Shown piece by piece: positions 44,087 to 53,279 of a stretch of 64,000 bases of DNA. Both the position numbers and the translations under genes were made by a program. The notes under the pieces are model-generated. The model searched no databases and was not told where the DNA came from. It saw nothing but the letters and a program-made list of their open reading frames with translations. Location: positions 98,879 to 162,878 of the forward strand of contig NZ_JACB01000016.1 in assembly GCF_000520975.1 (NCBI RefSeq). The letters run 5' to 3'. The number at the start of each line of letters is the position of its first letter. Positions within the stretch are counted from its first letter, which is position 1. The DNA is from Aquimarina megaterium XH134. GTDB taxonomy: Bacteria > Bacteroidota > Bacteroidia > Flavobacteriales > Flavobacteriaceae.

Positions 44087-44914
44087 ATGAAAAACTTATT
44101 GAAATTAAAAGCCAACATAACGGCAGTTATGTTATTTACATTTATCACATTCTTTTCATGCAATGTAGAAGAAGAAACCGAACCAGAAAATGAAGTTGGG
44201 TTAGATACAGAAGAAATCACATTAATACCCAAAACTTTAGCAACAATACAGCTCACCAATGATGTAGAAGTAGTTTTCAAAACTGAAAAGGATGGAGTTG
44301 TATTTGAGGCCACAGGAAATGTTAACAATTTTGACGGATTAGGAACATTAGAGAATGAGAGTATATTGAATCGTTTTTTGATACTAACCCAAGAAAACGT
44401 TCCTGTCCCTCAAGATTTGATAGACATAGAGGAGAATCAAGAATTAAAAAGCGAAGCTTTAAAAAGAGGAGCCATTAAGCAACATACTACCAAACTAAAT
44501 TCTGAACTGGTATTATCGTATACCAAAGCACCTGCTAATTCTAATCACTGTTCTGGAACACCAGGGTATTATAATACCGATGCTTCTGGTCAGTTTTATC
44601 GTACCTATAAAAATTATTTGGCCGGAGGTGCCGGAACAACAATTTATAGTTCTTGGAAAAACAATGGTAACAAATGCAAAGCTGTAAAATTGTGGCTTTC
44701 AAATTGTAGTACCAGTAAAACTTTAAAAGCTCGAACGTATTACAAAAATGTATTTGGTAATTATAAACACCTTAATACAATTAATATTTCTCCCAATACT
44801 TCCAGATTTTGGTCTAAAACCTATGTGTCTCGTAGATATAGAAAAACATCTGTAGCAGCAACTGGTCAGGCTGGGCATCGATTTGGAGGATACTTACTAT
44901 TTACAAATTATTAA
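44087..44914 (+). CDS. Lipoprotein B of the three-paralogue family
   Basis: A 275-aa lipoprotein, lipobox TFFS-C at residue 25, acidic linker, then the family N-domain (TLATIQLTNDVEVVFKTEKD, NRFLILTQENVPVPQDLI). The C-terminal domain, about residues 155-275, has GYYNTDASGQFYRTYKNYLA, GTTIYSSWK, KCKAVKLWLSNC, RTYYKNVFGNYK and a terminal HRFGGYLLFTNY. Only two Cys pairs are likely in the mature part. It is tandem with lipoprotein C (24 bp gap), divergent from the TPR-AraC gene. The family is not one I recognise; the beta-rich C-terminal domain could be a binding or immunity module, but nothing shows this. Confidence 0.82.
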   Translation: MKNLLKLKANITAVMLFTFITFFSCNVEEETEPENEVGLDTEEITLIPKTLATIQLTNDVEVVFKTEKDGVVFEATGNVNNFDGLGTLENESILNRFLILTQENVPVPQDLIDIEENQELKSEALKRGAIKQHTTKLNSELVLSYTKAPANSNHCSGTPGYYNTDASGQFYRTYKNYLAGGAGTTIYSSWKNNGNKCKAVKLWLSNCSTSKTLKARTYYKNVFGNYKHLNTINISPNTSRFWSKTYVSRRYRKTSVAATGQAGHRFGGYLLFTNY

Positions 44915-44938
44915 TCTAGGAAATTAAAAAACAGAATT

Positions 44939-45775
44939 ATGAAAAATAAAATCATATCAACGCAAAGGATAACAGGCACTTCTATATTCATACTTATCAT
45001 TGCTTTGTTTTTCCTTTATTCTTGTAGTAAAGAAGAAGAATCTATACCAGCATCAGAATTAGAAACTGTTAATGAAGAAATAACTCTGGTACCAAAAACA
45101 CTAGCTACAATTAAATTATCTAACAATGTGGATTTAGTGTTTAGAAGCGAACTTGATGGTGTAGTCATGGAAGCTAAAGGAAGTACAGATAATTATAATG
45201 GCTTGGGAGACTTAAAAACATTAAGTTCATTAGAAATCTTTCTTGCATTAACCGATAATAATGTAGAAGTACCAGGTGACCTTCTACTTATAGAAGAAAA
45301 CCAAAAAGTTAAAACCAGGGCTCAAGAAAGAAATATCATTGAAAAACATGATAAAATACTTGCCGCAAAAGATTCGCAAATATTTCAAAAATTTGAAGGA
45401 AGTTATTGTGTAGGATCTGCCAATTATAATACATACGATCAATCCGGAAAATATTATCGTATATATAATAACTATAATGCTGGTGCAGCAGGAACTACTT
45501 TTTATAGCTCAGGAAAACAAGGAGCAGATAAATGCAAAAGATTAGAATTAGAAATAACGAATTGTAATGCTAACAGTTCTATAAAAGTGAGAACTTACTA
45601 TAAAAATGTATTTGGAAATTATAAAATAAAGAAAACTATTAATGTCTCTCCACATACTTGTTCTACATATAGAAAAACGTTTCCATCAAAAAGATATCGA
45701 CGTACTTCAATTTCTTCATCAGGAAATTTAAACAATCATCGATTTGGCGGATACTTATTATATACCAGATATTAG
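44939..45775 (+). CDS. Lipoprotein C of the three-paralogue family
   Basis: A 278-aa lipoprotein, lipobox FLYS-C, then SKEEESIP and the shared N-domain (TLATIKLSNNVDLVFRSELD). Its C-domain is very close to that of lipoprotein B (NYNTYDQSGKYYRIYNNYNA, GTTFYSSGK, KCKRLELEITNCN, RTYYKNVFGNYKIKKTINVS, HRFGGYLLYTRY), which indicates recent tandem duplication; lipoprotein A is more distant. It ends 33 bp before a strong terminator. It is probably in an operon with lipoprotein B. Confidence 0.82.
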   Translation: MKNKIISTQRITGTSIFILIIALFFLYSCSKEEESIPASELETVNEEITLVPKTLATIKLSNNVDLVFRSELDGVVMEAKGSTDNYNGLGDLKTLSSLEIFLALTDNNVEVPGDLLLIEENQKVKTRAQERNIIEKHDKILAAKDSQIFQKFEGSYCVGSANYNTYDQSGKYYRIYNNYNAGAAGTTFYSSGKQGADKCKRLELEITNCNANSSIKVRTYYKNVFGNYKIKKTINVSPHTCSTYRKTFPSKRYRRTSISSSGNLNNHRFGGYLLYTRY

Positions 45776-45807
45776 CATACTTACATCATGTTAAAATGGG
45801 TGAAGCC

Positions 45808-45850
45808 AATAAGCTTCAAAGGAAGTATTTTCTTTGAAGCTTATTTTTTT
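45808..45850 (+). terminator. Terminator of the lipoprotein B-C operon
   Basis: AATAAGCTTCAAAG (45808-45821) and CTTTGAAGCTTATT (45832-45845), a perfect 14-bp stem with a 10-nt loop, followed by TTTTTT. Confidence 0.88.
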
Positions 45851-45944
45851 TATCCTCTACTTTCTTTTCATTTATTCAAAATTAATTTTTCATCAACCAT
45901 TCAATTTTGTAGCTTTAGAACACAAATTTAAAATCAACTCATCA

Positions 45945-47081
45945 ATGGGAATTTTTGACGAAATAAAGAAAAAACTTAGCCACGAATTTATAGATATCAT
46001 AGAATGGTTAGACCATACAGATGATACTATTGTACATCGGTTTGAACGATATCAAAATGAAATTAAAAATGAAGCAAAGCTTATTGTAAGAGAAGGGCAA
46101 ACCGCAGTTTTCATTAATGAGGGACAACTGGCAGATGTGTTTACTCCCGGAACATATACTTTAAACACACAAAACCTTCCTATTTTGGCAACATTAAAAG
46201 GTTGGAAATATGGATTTAATAGCCCTTTTAAAGCCGAAGTATATTTTGTAAATACACATTTATTTACCGATGAAAAATGGGGGACCAAAAACCCGATTAC
46301 CTTAAACGATGATCGTTTTGGGCTTGTAGAAATTCGTGCTTTCGGAACCTATGCGTTTAAGATTAATGATGCTGGTAAATTTGTCATTGATATTGTAGGA
46401 ACAGATGCTAATTTTACCAATTTCGAGATTAATGAACATCTTAAAAGCTTAATCTCTACACGATTTACAGATACTGTTGGTGAAGCTAATTTACCTATCG
46501 AACTATATGCCGCTAATACTACAGAATTATCTGATACCTGTCTTGAGGTAATGCAACCCGAATTTAACGCTGTAGGTATTTCTCTGGAAAAATTCTTTAT
46601 CGAGAATGTTTCTATGCCAGAGGAATTGAAAAAAGAAATATTTGAATACAGTAGAATTGATAAGCTTGATCTGGATAAATTAACCAAATTTAAAACTGCA
46701 AAAGCTATTGAAGCTGCAGCAGCCAATGAAGGAGGTACAGCAGGGGCTGGAATGGGAATGGGAATGGGATTTGTTCTAGCTCAACAAATGGGAGGCATGA
46801 TGAACCCAATGACAGGACAACAACAAGTACAACCTCAACAAACTACTCCAGTGGCTCCACCACCAATGCCAGTGCAAGTACAGTATTTTTATGCTCAAAA
46901 TGGGCAACAGGCAGGACCTGTATCCTTTGAGCAATTAAAAGCACTATTTGCCAATAGAACCATAAATAAAGATTCTTTGGTATGGAAACAAGGAATGGAA
47001 AGCTGGGTCGCATTAAAAGATGTAGAAGAGCTAAAATCTTTTCTAGGCGGAAGTACTCCTCCTCCATTACCAGGGAATTAA
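45945..47081 (+). CDS. SPFH-domain protein with C-terminal GYF_2 domain
   Basis: A 378-aa protein from MGIFDEIKKKLSHEFIDIIE. Residues about 30-250 form an SPFH-like domain (EGQTAVFINEGQLADVFTPG, GLVEIRAFGTYAFKI), as in the virion-core-protein-like SPFH group. A Gly/Met/Gln/Pro-rich linker (about 265-315) leads to a C-terminal GYF_2 domain (YFYAQNGQQAGPVSFEQLKA, LVWKQGMESWVAL) that usually binds proline-rich peptides. I start at ATG 45945, which matches the family's MG-start. A zinc-ribbon protein gene follows 104 bp later, an association common in bacteria. The role is probably scaffolding at the membrane, unproven. Confidence 0.9.
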   Translation: MGIFDEIKKKLSHEFIDIIEWLDHTDDTIVHRFERYQNEIKNEAKLIVREGQTAVFINEGQLADVFTPGTYTLNTQNLPILATLKGWKYGFNSPFKAEVYFVNTHLFTDEKWGTKNPITLNDDRFGLVEIRAFGTYAFKINDAGKFVIDIVGTDANFTNFEINEHLKSLISTRFTDTVGEANLPIELYAANTTELSDTCLEVMQPEFNAVGISLEKFFIENVSMPEELKKEIFEYSRIDKLDLDKLTKFKTAKAIEAAAANEGGTAGAGMGMGMGFVLAQQMGGMMNPMTGQQQVQPQQTTPVAPPPMPVQVQYFYAQNGQQAGPVSFEQLKALFANRTINKDSLVWKQGMESWVALKDVEELKSFLGGSTPPPLPGN

Positions 47082-47094
47082 AAAATAAAAAAGC

Positions 47095-47116
47095 ATCTCA
47101 AAATTAATTTTGAGAT
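47095..47116. other. 22-bp perfect palindrome between SPFH and zinc-ribbon genes
   Basis: ATCTCAAAATTAATTTTGAG plus AT, self-complementary throughout. It starts 14 bp after the SPFH stop. It could be a weak terminator lacking a U tract or a regulatory site for the next gene. Confidence 0.45.
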
Positions 47117-47185
47117 AGGACTTAACCTTCTCTCATATGGGAGAAGGAACTATTCTATATAACATCCAGTATTATTAGTTCCTAA

Positions 47186-48289
47186 ATGGAAGAAGAAAAA
47201 AAAGCAGTTTCAGAACGTAAAAAATCCTGTACTAATTGTGGTGCAGAATTAAAATATAAACCTGGAACGACTGAGATTACTTGCGAGTATTGTGGTCATC
47301 ACGAAACGATTATATCTGATCAAAATGGATTTCAAGAGTTAGAACTTAAACCCTATCTCGAAGAAATGGGTTCTCAATCACATTCTGAAGAAATCATGAT
47401 GCTGCATTGCAAAAATTGCGGTGCAAACCAACATATCGAAGAAAACTACAAGTCTCTACATTGTGTGTATTGCACTATGCCTTTGATTATAGAAGATGCA
47501 TATAAAGAGGATTGGATATTACCGGGAGCAGTTCTTCCTTTTCAATTTGATCAGAAGAAATCACATCAAATATTTTCAAAATGGGTAAAAGGGTTGTGGT
47601 TTGCCCCTAATAACTTAAAAAAAGCAGCACTAGATCCGCAAAACACCAAAGGTCTCTATTTACCCTACTGGACCTTTGATGCCCAATTGTATGCGAATTA
47701 TACCGGACAACGCGGAGACTATTATTATGTTAGTGTTCCGTATACAACAACGGTAAATGGTAAATCTGTTACCAAAACCCGACAAGAACGTAGAACAAGA
47801 TGGTCTCCGGCAAGCGGAAATGTAAATGGTTTTGTTGATGATACTTTAATCAAGGCATCACACCAAAATAAAAATCCGGTACCAAGAAAAATATCAAATT
47901 GGAATCTGGATGCTCTTTCACCTTTTAATACTAATTTTTTAGCGGGGTTTGTTACCGAAAAATACACGATTCCATTAAAAGATGGTCATTTAGCATCTAC
48001 CAAAGAAGCCGAACGTATTGCTACTTCCTGGGCCAGACGTGATATAGGAGGAGATACCCAAAGAGTACACCATATAGATATGAGTTTAAGCGAAGAAACC
48101 TTTAAGCATATTCTACTTCCGGTATATATTAGTGCCTACCGATTTAATGGTAAAAAGTATAATTTCTTTATCAATGGTCAAACAGGGGCTATTTCTGGAA
48201 AAAGGCCCTACTCTTTCTGGAAAATATTCTTCTTTGTATTGTTTATACTCATTATTATTGTAATAATCGTGTGGTTTGCCGAGCAATAA
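47186..48289 (+). CDS. Double zinc-ribbon membrane protein (TFIIB-type ribbon)
   Basis: A 367-aa protein with two N-terminal zinc ribbons: Cys15/Cys18 with Cys33/Cys36, and Cys75/Cys78 with Cys93/Cys96. The middle region is beta-rich (GLYLPYWTFDAQLYANYTGQ, TRWSPASGNVNGFVDDTLIK) and typical of the primosomal-protein-N'-like zinc-ribbon family. A single C-terminal transmembrane helix (IFFFVLFILIIIVIIVWF) closes the protein. It follows the SPFH-GYF gene and probably works with it at the inner membrane. A strong terminator follows. Confidence 0.87.
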   Translation: MEEEKKAVSERKKSCTNCGAELKYKPGTTEITCEYCGHHETIISDQNGFQELELKPYLEEMGSQSHSEEIMMLHCKNCGANQHIEENYKSLHCVYCTMPLIIEDAYKEDWILPGAVLPFQFDQKKSHQIFSKWVKGLWFAPNNLKKAALDPQNTKGLYLPYWTFDAQLYANYTGQRGDYYYVSVPYTTTVNGKSVTKTRQERRTRWSPASGNVNGFVDDTLIKASHQNKNPVPRKISNWNLDALSPFNTNFLAGFVTEKYTIPLKDGHLASTKEAERIATSWARRDIGGDTQRVHHIDMSLSEETFKHILLPVYISAYRFNGKKYNFFINGQTGAISGKRPYSFWKIFFFVLFILIIIVIIVWFAEQ

Positions 48290-48333
48290 TTTTACTTGCG
48301 AAAGAAAAATTAGTAGCCGTAAAATTTAATTTA

Positions 48334-48372
48334 TAAAAAAGGAGACTGGTCAAAAACCAGTCTCCTTTTTTT
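48334..48372 (+). terminator. Intrinsic terminator after the zinc-ribbon gene
   Basis: AAAAAAGGAGACTGGT and ACCAGTCTCCTTTTTT, perfect stem of about 16 bp with a CAAAA loop and a poly-T tail; functional on both strands. Confidence 0.9.
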
Positions 48373-48415
48373 AATATTGTTTTTCTAAAATAATGCTATT
48401 ATAAAGCCAGAGTTT

Positions 48416-48877
48416 CTAATCCTTAGTTTTAAACCCAATAACCTCATAGACTGTCTTACTCATATCAGGACATAGGTTTTCTCTAATTTTAAAAGAAACT
48501 TCCTTGTTCTTAGGTATTAGTTGTTTTAGCGTATCAAAATCATTTGCTGGCGAGTTCATAAAACCAAAAGTAATCTCCTGTCCGGGAGAAATCATATTTG
48601 TAATACTCGAACCAGAATTTATAATGCGTTTCACTTTTACCGTAGTAGCCGTTTTAAAGCTTTTTTCACAAATAGATGCATTTTTAGTTACATCTTGTAT
48701 TACAGCAATCAAATGCACGGTATTAGGATCGATCGTATTATCCTGAAGATCGCTAAACTTCGGTTTTTCTACTTTAGGTTTAGGTTTTATTTTTTCGGTT
48801 TCCTTTTCCTGGGCAATACTATTTGATTTGCAAGAAAATAAGCCAACTACTATTAATATATATAGTATTTTATCCAT
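48416..48877 (-). CDS. Small lipoprotein of unknown function
   Basis: A 153-aa protein from MDKILYILIVVGLFSCKSNS, with the lipobox LFS-C. A Lys/Pro/Glu-rich linker (EKIKPKPKVEKPKFSD) precedes a beta-rich domain with two further Cys. ATG 48877 begins the signal peptide; the longer frame from 48931 adds unlikely residues and overlaps the terminator at 48892-48920. Neighbouring genes give no functional hint, and no family is recognised. Confidence 0.65.
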   Translation of the reverse strand: MDKILYILIVVGLFSCKSNSIAQEKETEKIKPKPKVEKPKFSDLQDNTIDPNTVHLIAVIQDVTKNASICEKSFKTATTVKVKRIINSGSSITNMISPGQEITFGFMNSPANDFDTLKQLIPKNKEVSFKIRENLCPDMSKTVYEVIGFKTKD

Positions 48878-48891
48878 TGTATAAAAATAAA

Positions 48892-48920
48892 AAAAGGAGT
48901 TGAAAATTTCAACTCCTTTT
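48892..48920 (-). terminator. Terminator of the BNR/T9SS protein gene
   Basis: AAAAGGAGTTGAAA and TTTCAACTCCTTTT (14-bp arms around a single unpaired base), with poly-A on the plus strand giving a U tract on the minus transcript. It lies just beyond the stop at 48941. Confidence 0.85.
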
Positions 48921-48940
48921 AAGTTTATCACTATTGCAAC

Positions 48941-51900
48941 TTATTTCTTAATAAGTTTAAGAGTACTTTGATTTCCATTTTCTGTAATTCTTGCGAAATA
49001 CAAACCAGATCTTGCATTTGAAGCATCCCAGGTTGTATTATCACCAACATTACTATTTGAAAACAACTTATTACCCATAGAATCGAAGATCTCGATAGAT
49101 CTAGAAGTATCTCCATTAGATTTTAATGCTGTATCTTTAAAATTAAAAGAGAACATCCCGTTAGATGGGTTTGGTGAAGCTGTAGTGTTTTTTGACACTT
49201 CTATTACAGCCAAAGGATCTACCGAAGTTTGAGGCTCACCTGCACCACCATCATCTACCATTCCATAAATCTGGAATACCTGATCAAGAGGATCTCTACC
49301 GAATGCAACCGAAACCGGTGTCCAATCTGTAGCTCCTGTACCAAATAAGTCTAAATTATCTTTAAAATGTGGCTCCTGACCAATTCCTCCATTTTGTGAA
49401 GACCAGAACCATTGTTGTTGCCCTGCACCAAAAGCTAAGTTAGCATAAACTGATAACCAATAGTTACCACTTTCTAATGTTACCGTTGCTGGAAGCACTA
49501 GGTTTAGGTTTGTATCTGTTGGGTTAGAGATTGGAGTTATCTCTCCGCTATTATAAACCTCATCGCCTGGAACTCCTGCATTATCACTATATATTACAAC
49601 AGTTGCATTAGTTAACGCTGGTGAGTTATTAGCTCCTCCAAAAGCTACAATTCTCTCTAATGTCCATTCATTCCCTGCAGGAATAACGAAGTCATCTGCA
49701 GATTGTGCAAGACCACCAAAATCTACAAAGAATTGAGATGCCAATGATGATGTAGCACCTTCTATTTGCTCATAAATCGCAAGCTCTGTTACAGACACTG
49801 TAAATCCTTCTGCAACTTGCTCATCTCCAGAAGTAGCTATTAGACCAATTGTTGCCTTACCTAGGCTATCTGGTGCAAAAGAAAGAGTGATTGTATTTCC
49901 TTCTAATGTAGCTGTCACTAATTCTGGATTAGAATTCGTAAATTCTATATCTATTGCATTTCCGTTAGAGTGAACAAATAAATCTGTTACATCTATTTCT
50001 ACATCTTCACTATTTTCTGCTACAAGAAGATCATCTAGTAAATAAGCAACACTTAATGAAGATTCTGGTAATTCATTAAATACTGGGAATCTTGCACTAT
50101 ACAACCCACTACCGTGTGCAGCTACAGCAATAAATCCATCTTTACGAGTTTTTACCTCATCGGTTACAGCATTACCAATAGCAAAAGGTTCTTTAATCCA
50201 ACGGGTTCTTTCTCCATTTAATCTATTTGCATAGTATAATCCTGTACTTGTTGCTGCATATACTTTTTGTAATCTAGAACCAAAGAATCCTTGACTACTT
50301 CCTAAGAATGCAGTACTTCTTACAGATGGTCCATTTCCTGATCCATCAGCATTTTCTTCTAAATTACCACTAATATTTGTCCAGGTATCTCCTCCATCGG
50401 TCGTTAAGAATACACTTATTACTCTATAATTTGAAAAAGTAACAATTACTCTATCAGAATCTGAAGGGTCTACGTTAATATCGTTAACAAATCCTTCTGG
50501 TAATCCTTTCCCAGTAGAAATATCTACTACTTCCTGGTCATCAAGATTAGCATTATCCATTCTATAGATACCTCCTGTATTGGTACCATAATATAATCTA
50601 TTTGCAACTGGATATTTAGAAACATCTAAAGATGATATTGAAGTTCCTGCCGGAGTATCGGTATTAGGAAGATCAACCCAGTTTACTGTTGCGAATGCAT
50701 TTGAGAAAAGAGGGATTTCATCCAGATCGTTATTCCTCCAAATTCTATTACCTGCAGGTAAATACATAATGTTATCATTATTTGGATCCAGAATAAACGG
50801 TGTAATAAAAGCAAGGTTGTTAGCTCCTGCTGGTCTTACTCTGGTGAATGATTGAAATTCTCCAGCTTCATCAAAATTAAATCTATATACATTTCCTCTT
50901 TGTGAAGATACGTATCTTGTACTTCCGTTATCTGCAATTGCACTATAAGCACCATCACCTCCAAAATCTTCTATCCATGGCTCTATAGAGCTCGTAGAAG
51001 AAGTAAACCAGGTACCGTTATCCTGAAAACCAGCTAGTAGATCATCACTATTTGGTTCTGGATCAAAAGATACGTGGTATGGTTGTGTTGTTACATATCC
51101 ATTATTTAAAGAAATCCAATCTACAGGTTCTGCAGCAGATGTAGAAGTAGTAACATCTTCGGTTACAAATACACCTCCATCATTACCAGATAATACTTTG
51201 TTAGGATTAGATGGATAAAAAAGTAATTCATGCTGATCAGGGTGTTGATCTGGATATACACTTACGTTGTTTAGAGGAGAATATCCTGCAATCCAGCTTT
51301 CTTGTCCTGCTGGAGTTGTAAATCCAGTTGTAGATCTGTATATGTTAGTTCCGCCTACAAACATTAAGTTAGGATCTGCCGGACTAACCTTAACGATCAT
51401 ATTATATCCACCCTGAAGATTTAAGTTTCCTACTCTTCCACCAATTGCGGTAGGTAGATTAGCACTTAAATCTGTCCAGGTTTCTTCTGGTGTAGCTGCG
51501 GCAGCATCGTATTTAAGTAAAAATGCTGGTCCACCTGCACTTAAATTCTGTGTAAAGAAATATACAATGTTTTCATTAGAAGGATCTATCCCCATAACTG
51601 TTCTACCATAATCTGCTGGTAAAACCTCTGGTGATATTTCTGTCCAGGTATCAACATCTCCGTTGGTAGATGTAAAATATCCATTATTAGGATTTCCTCC
51701 AGAATCGATAGTTGCATAGATCTGACCTGTACTTGTAACTGCAACTTCTGCAGTATTATCAAAATCGCCTGCTAATACTTCTTCAAATGATTTTCCACCA
51801 TCTTTAGATTTGTGTACACCATTAAAAGTACCTACGAAAATATCTCCATTAGTTGGATTAATCACGATAGAATTAATCAAATCAAAAGGAGAGAATGTTC

Positions 51901-52630
51901 TTACGTCATTATCGTTGGTAGCTTCAAGAAGTCTCCAGGTTCTTCCACCATTGGTAGATTTATAAACTCCGGTTCCTTGAAAAAAGGCTCCTCCTGCTCC
52001 TGCAGAATTACCAAAACGTTCTCCTGATCCATAATACCATGTATTATGTTTACCAGGTCTAGGATCTTGTACAATACAAGTAATACTTGGTGATTGTCTA
52101 CGAGACGTTACTTTTCTCCAGGACTCTCCACCATTAGTAGAGCGCCATAATCCTCCCGAAACTCCACCGGCCAGGATTACATTCTCGTTTGTACGATCAA
52201 TAGCCAATGCTCTTGTTCTTCCTCCTACATTGTAAGGACCTCTGTTTTTCCAATACGAAAAACGACCGGCTTTTGAAGATTTTGCAGCATTGCTAATTGA
52301 TTGTTTCGAATCATTTCCTTCTGAAATCTTACTAGAGAAGTTAACCTCTTTGTCTCTAATTCCGAAAGGAATTTCATTAGTGTTCGGGTCTTTGAGTCTT
52401 TCAAATTCCCACTTCATTCTTTCTAATGCTTTGTCACCAACTTTTTTTACATCAGACTTAGATCCATATTTACTATCGTAAATTTTAGATTGTTTGTAAA
52501 GTGAATGACCACCAGGTTTTTCCTGTTGATCTGCCTGTGTTTTAAGCTGTTGAGCATTTACTGAAGTAATGGTTCCCACAAGAGAAACCGCCCAAACGGA
52601 ACGTTTGAGATAAAATAAAAGTGTTTTCAT
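48941..52630 (-). CDS. Secreted BNR/sortilin-like repeat protein with T9SS sorting domain
   Basis: A 1229-aa exported protein. Signal peptide from MKTLLFYLKRSVWAVSLVGT. Residues about 110-850 are repeated BNR/Asp-box blades, for example RSTNGGESWRKV, KSKDGGKSFEEV and LTTDGGDTWTNI, giving a VPS10/sortilin-like propeller. A cadherin-like segment, then a beta-sandwich, and finally a T9SS type A domain (ASPNPSNGMFSFNF, SGLYFARITENGN, ending LKLIKK) direct it through the type IX system to the surface. I start at 52630 because a TAGTTTTG -7 box at 52658-52665 would make the upstream ATG at 52660 untranscribed. Similar proteins are called glycosyl hydrolase or VPS10-domain protein; enzymatic activity is not shown. 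Confidence 0.9.
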   Translation of the reverse strand: MKTLLFYLKRSVWAVSLVGTITSVNAQQLKTQADQQEKPGGHSLYKQSKIYDSKYGSKSDVKKVGDKALERMKWEFERLKDPNTNEIPFGIRDKEVNFSSKISEGNDSKQSISNAAKSSKAGRFSYWKNRGPYNVGGRTRALAIDRTNENVILAGGVSGGLWRSTNGGESWRKVTSRRQSPSITCIVQDPRPGKHNTWYYGSGERFGNSAGAGGAFFQGTGVYKSTNGGRTWRLLEATNDNDVRTFSPFDLINSIVINPTNGDIFVGTFNGVHKSKDGGKSFEEVLAGDFDNTAEVAVTSTGQIYATIDSGGNPNNGYFTSTNGDVDTWTEISPEVLPADYGRTVMGIDPSNENIVYFFTQNLSAGGPAFLLKYDAAAATPEETWTDLSANLPTAIGGRVGNLNLQGGYNMIVKVSPADPNLMFVGGTNIYRSTTGFTTPAGQESWIAGYSPLNNVSVYPDQHPDQHELLFYPSNPNKVLSGNDGGVFVTEDVTTSTSAAEPVDWISLNNGYVTTQPYHVSFDPEPNSDDLLAGFQDNGTWFTSSTSSIEPWIEDFGGDGAYSAIADNGSTRYVSSQRGNVYRFNFDEAGEFQSFTRVRPAGANNLAFITPFILDPNNDNIMYLPAGNRIWRNNDLDEIPLFSNAFATVNWVDLPNTDTPAGTSISSLDVSKYPVANRLYYGTNTGGIYRMDNANLDDQEVVDISTGKGLPEGFVNDINVDPSDSDRVIVTFSNYRVISVFLTTDGGDTWTNISGNLEENADGSGNGPSVRSTAFLGSSQGFFGSRLQKVYAATSTGLYYANRLNGERTRWIKEPFAIGNAVTDEVKTRKDGFIAVAAHGSGLYSARFPVFNELPESSLSVAYLLDDLLVAENSEDVEIDVTDLFVHSNGNAIDIEFTNSNPELVTATLEGNTITLSFAPDSLGKATIGLIATSGDEQVAEGFTVSVTELAIYEQIEGATSSLASQFFVDFGGLAQSADDFVIPAGNEWTLERIVAFGGANNSPALTNATVVIYSDNAGVPGDEVYNSGEITPISNPTDTNLNLVLPATVTLESGNYWLSVYANLAFGAGQQQWFWSSQNGGIGQEPHFKDNLDLFGTGATDWTPVSVAFGRDPLDQVFQIYGMVDDGGAGEPQTSVDPLAVIEVSKNTTASPNPSNGMFSFNFKDTALKSNGDTSRSIEIFDSMGNKLFSNSNVGDNTTWDASNARSGLYFARITENGNQSTLKLIKK

Positions 52631-52716
52631 TTTAAGCTGATTTGTGAGTGATTTTTTCAAAACTAGCTTAAATTTTTGAATTTTTTTCTTAAATCTTCAG
52701 GAATTTTACGATTTTT

Positions 52717-53085
52717 TTACTTTTTCTCCAATAAAACCTCTAAACTCTCGGTAATTACATGACATATATCTTCTGTTACTATAATTGGATCACTAGTAAT
52801 TGTTGTATAACCTGTTTTACTCACTGTAATCACATAAGTACCAGTACGTTCATGAGCTCCAACAAAAATAGTAGTCCCTGATATATTCTCTAATGTTTCT
52901 TTATATTCGTTATCTGTCGCTACTACGGTAATACCATCTACCAAAAATGTAGCATCCATAGTATCTTTAATCGTTACTTCTAAACCAGGTCTAGCCTCTA
53001 ACGTACATAGAACAGGATCTTCTGTCTTATCGTCATCATTACATGCCACACAGAATATTAATAAAAGTAAAAAAACTTTTTTCAT
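52717..53085 (-). CDS. Lipoprotein with carboxypeptidase-regulatory-like domain
   Basis: A 122-aa protein from MKKVFLLLLIFCVACNDDDK, with the lipobox CVA-C and acidic DDDK after it, the Bacteroidota pattern for surface-exposed lipoproteins. The mature part is one beta-sandwich domain (GLEVTIKDTMDATFLVDGIT, GTYVITVSKTGYTTITSDPI) of the carboxypeptidase-regulatory/PEGA type. It is a single gene with a terminator between it and the ALDH gene upstream on the same strand. Function unknown. Confidence 0.75.
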   Translation of the reverse strand: MKKVFLLLLIFCVACNDDDKTEDPVLCTLEARPGLEVTIKDTMDATFLVDGITVVATDNEYKETLENISGTTIFVGAHERTGTYVITVSKTGYTTITSDPIIVTEDICHVITESLEVLLEKK

Positions 53086-53223
53086 GTATTTTAAAACTTT
53101 ATAAGTTATTACTTGTATATAAGATGCTTCTAAAAAGCTATGGTTGCGTTTTTTTAACACACTCTATACAATATTCATTACATATATAAACCGAAAAAGT
53201 TACATATTAGTACAACATTTAAT

Positions 53224-53256
53224 AAAAAAAGCATCCCACGTTGGGATGCTTTTTTA
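53224..53256 (-). terminator. Terminator of the ALDH gene
   Basis: AAAAAAGCATCCCA and TGGGATGCTTTTTT, 13-14-bp stem with a CGT loop, T-rich on both sides. It lies 24 bp past the ALDH stop in the minus direction. Confidence 0.88.
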
Positions 53257-53279
53257 TTATTTATTACAAAATTATCTGG

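Noticed and set aside
44047..44328. 93-codon minus-strand frame over the start of lipoprotein B
   Set aside because: Antisense shadow; the plus frame has two close paralogues and a lipobox.
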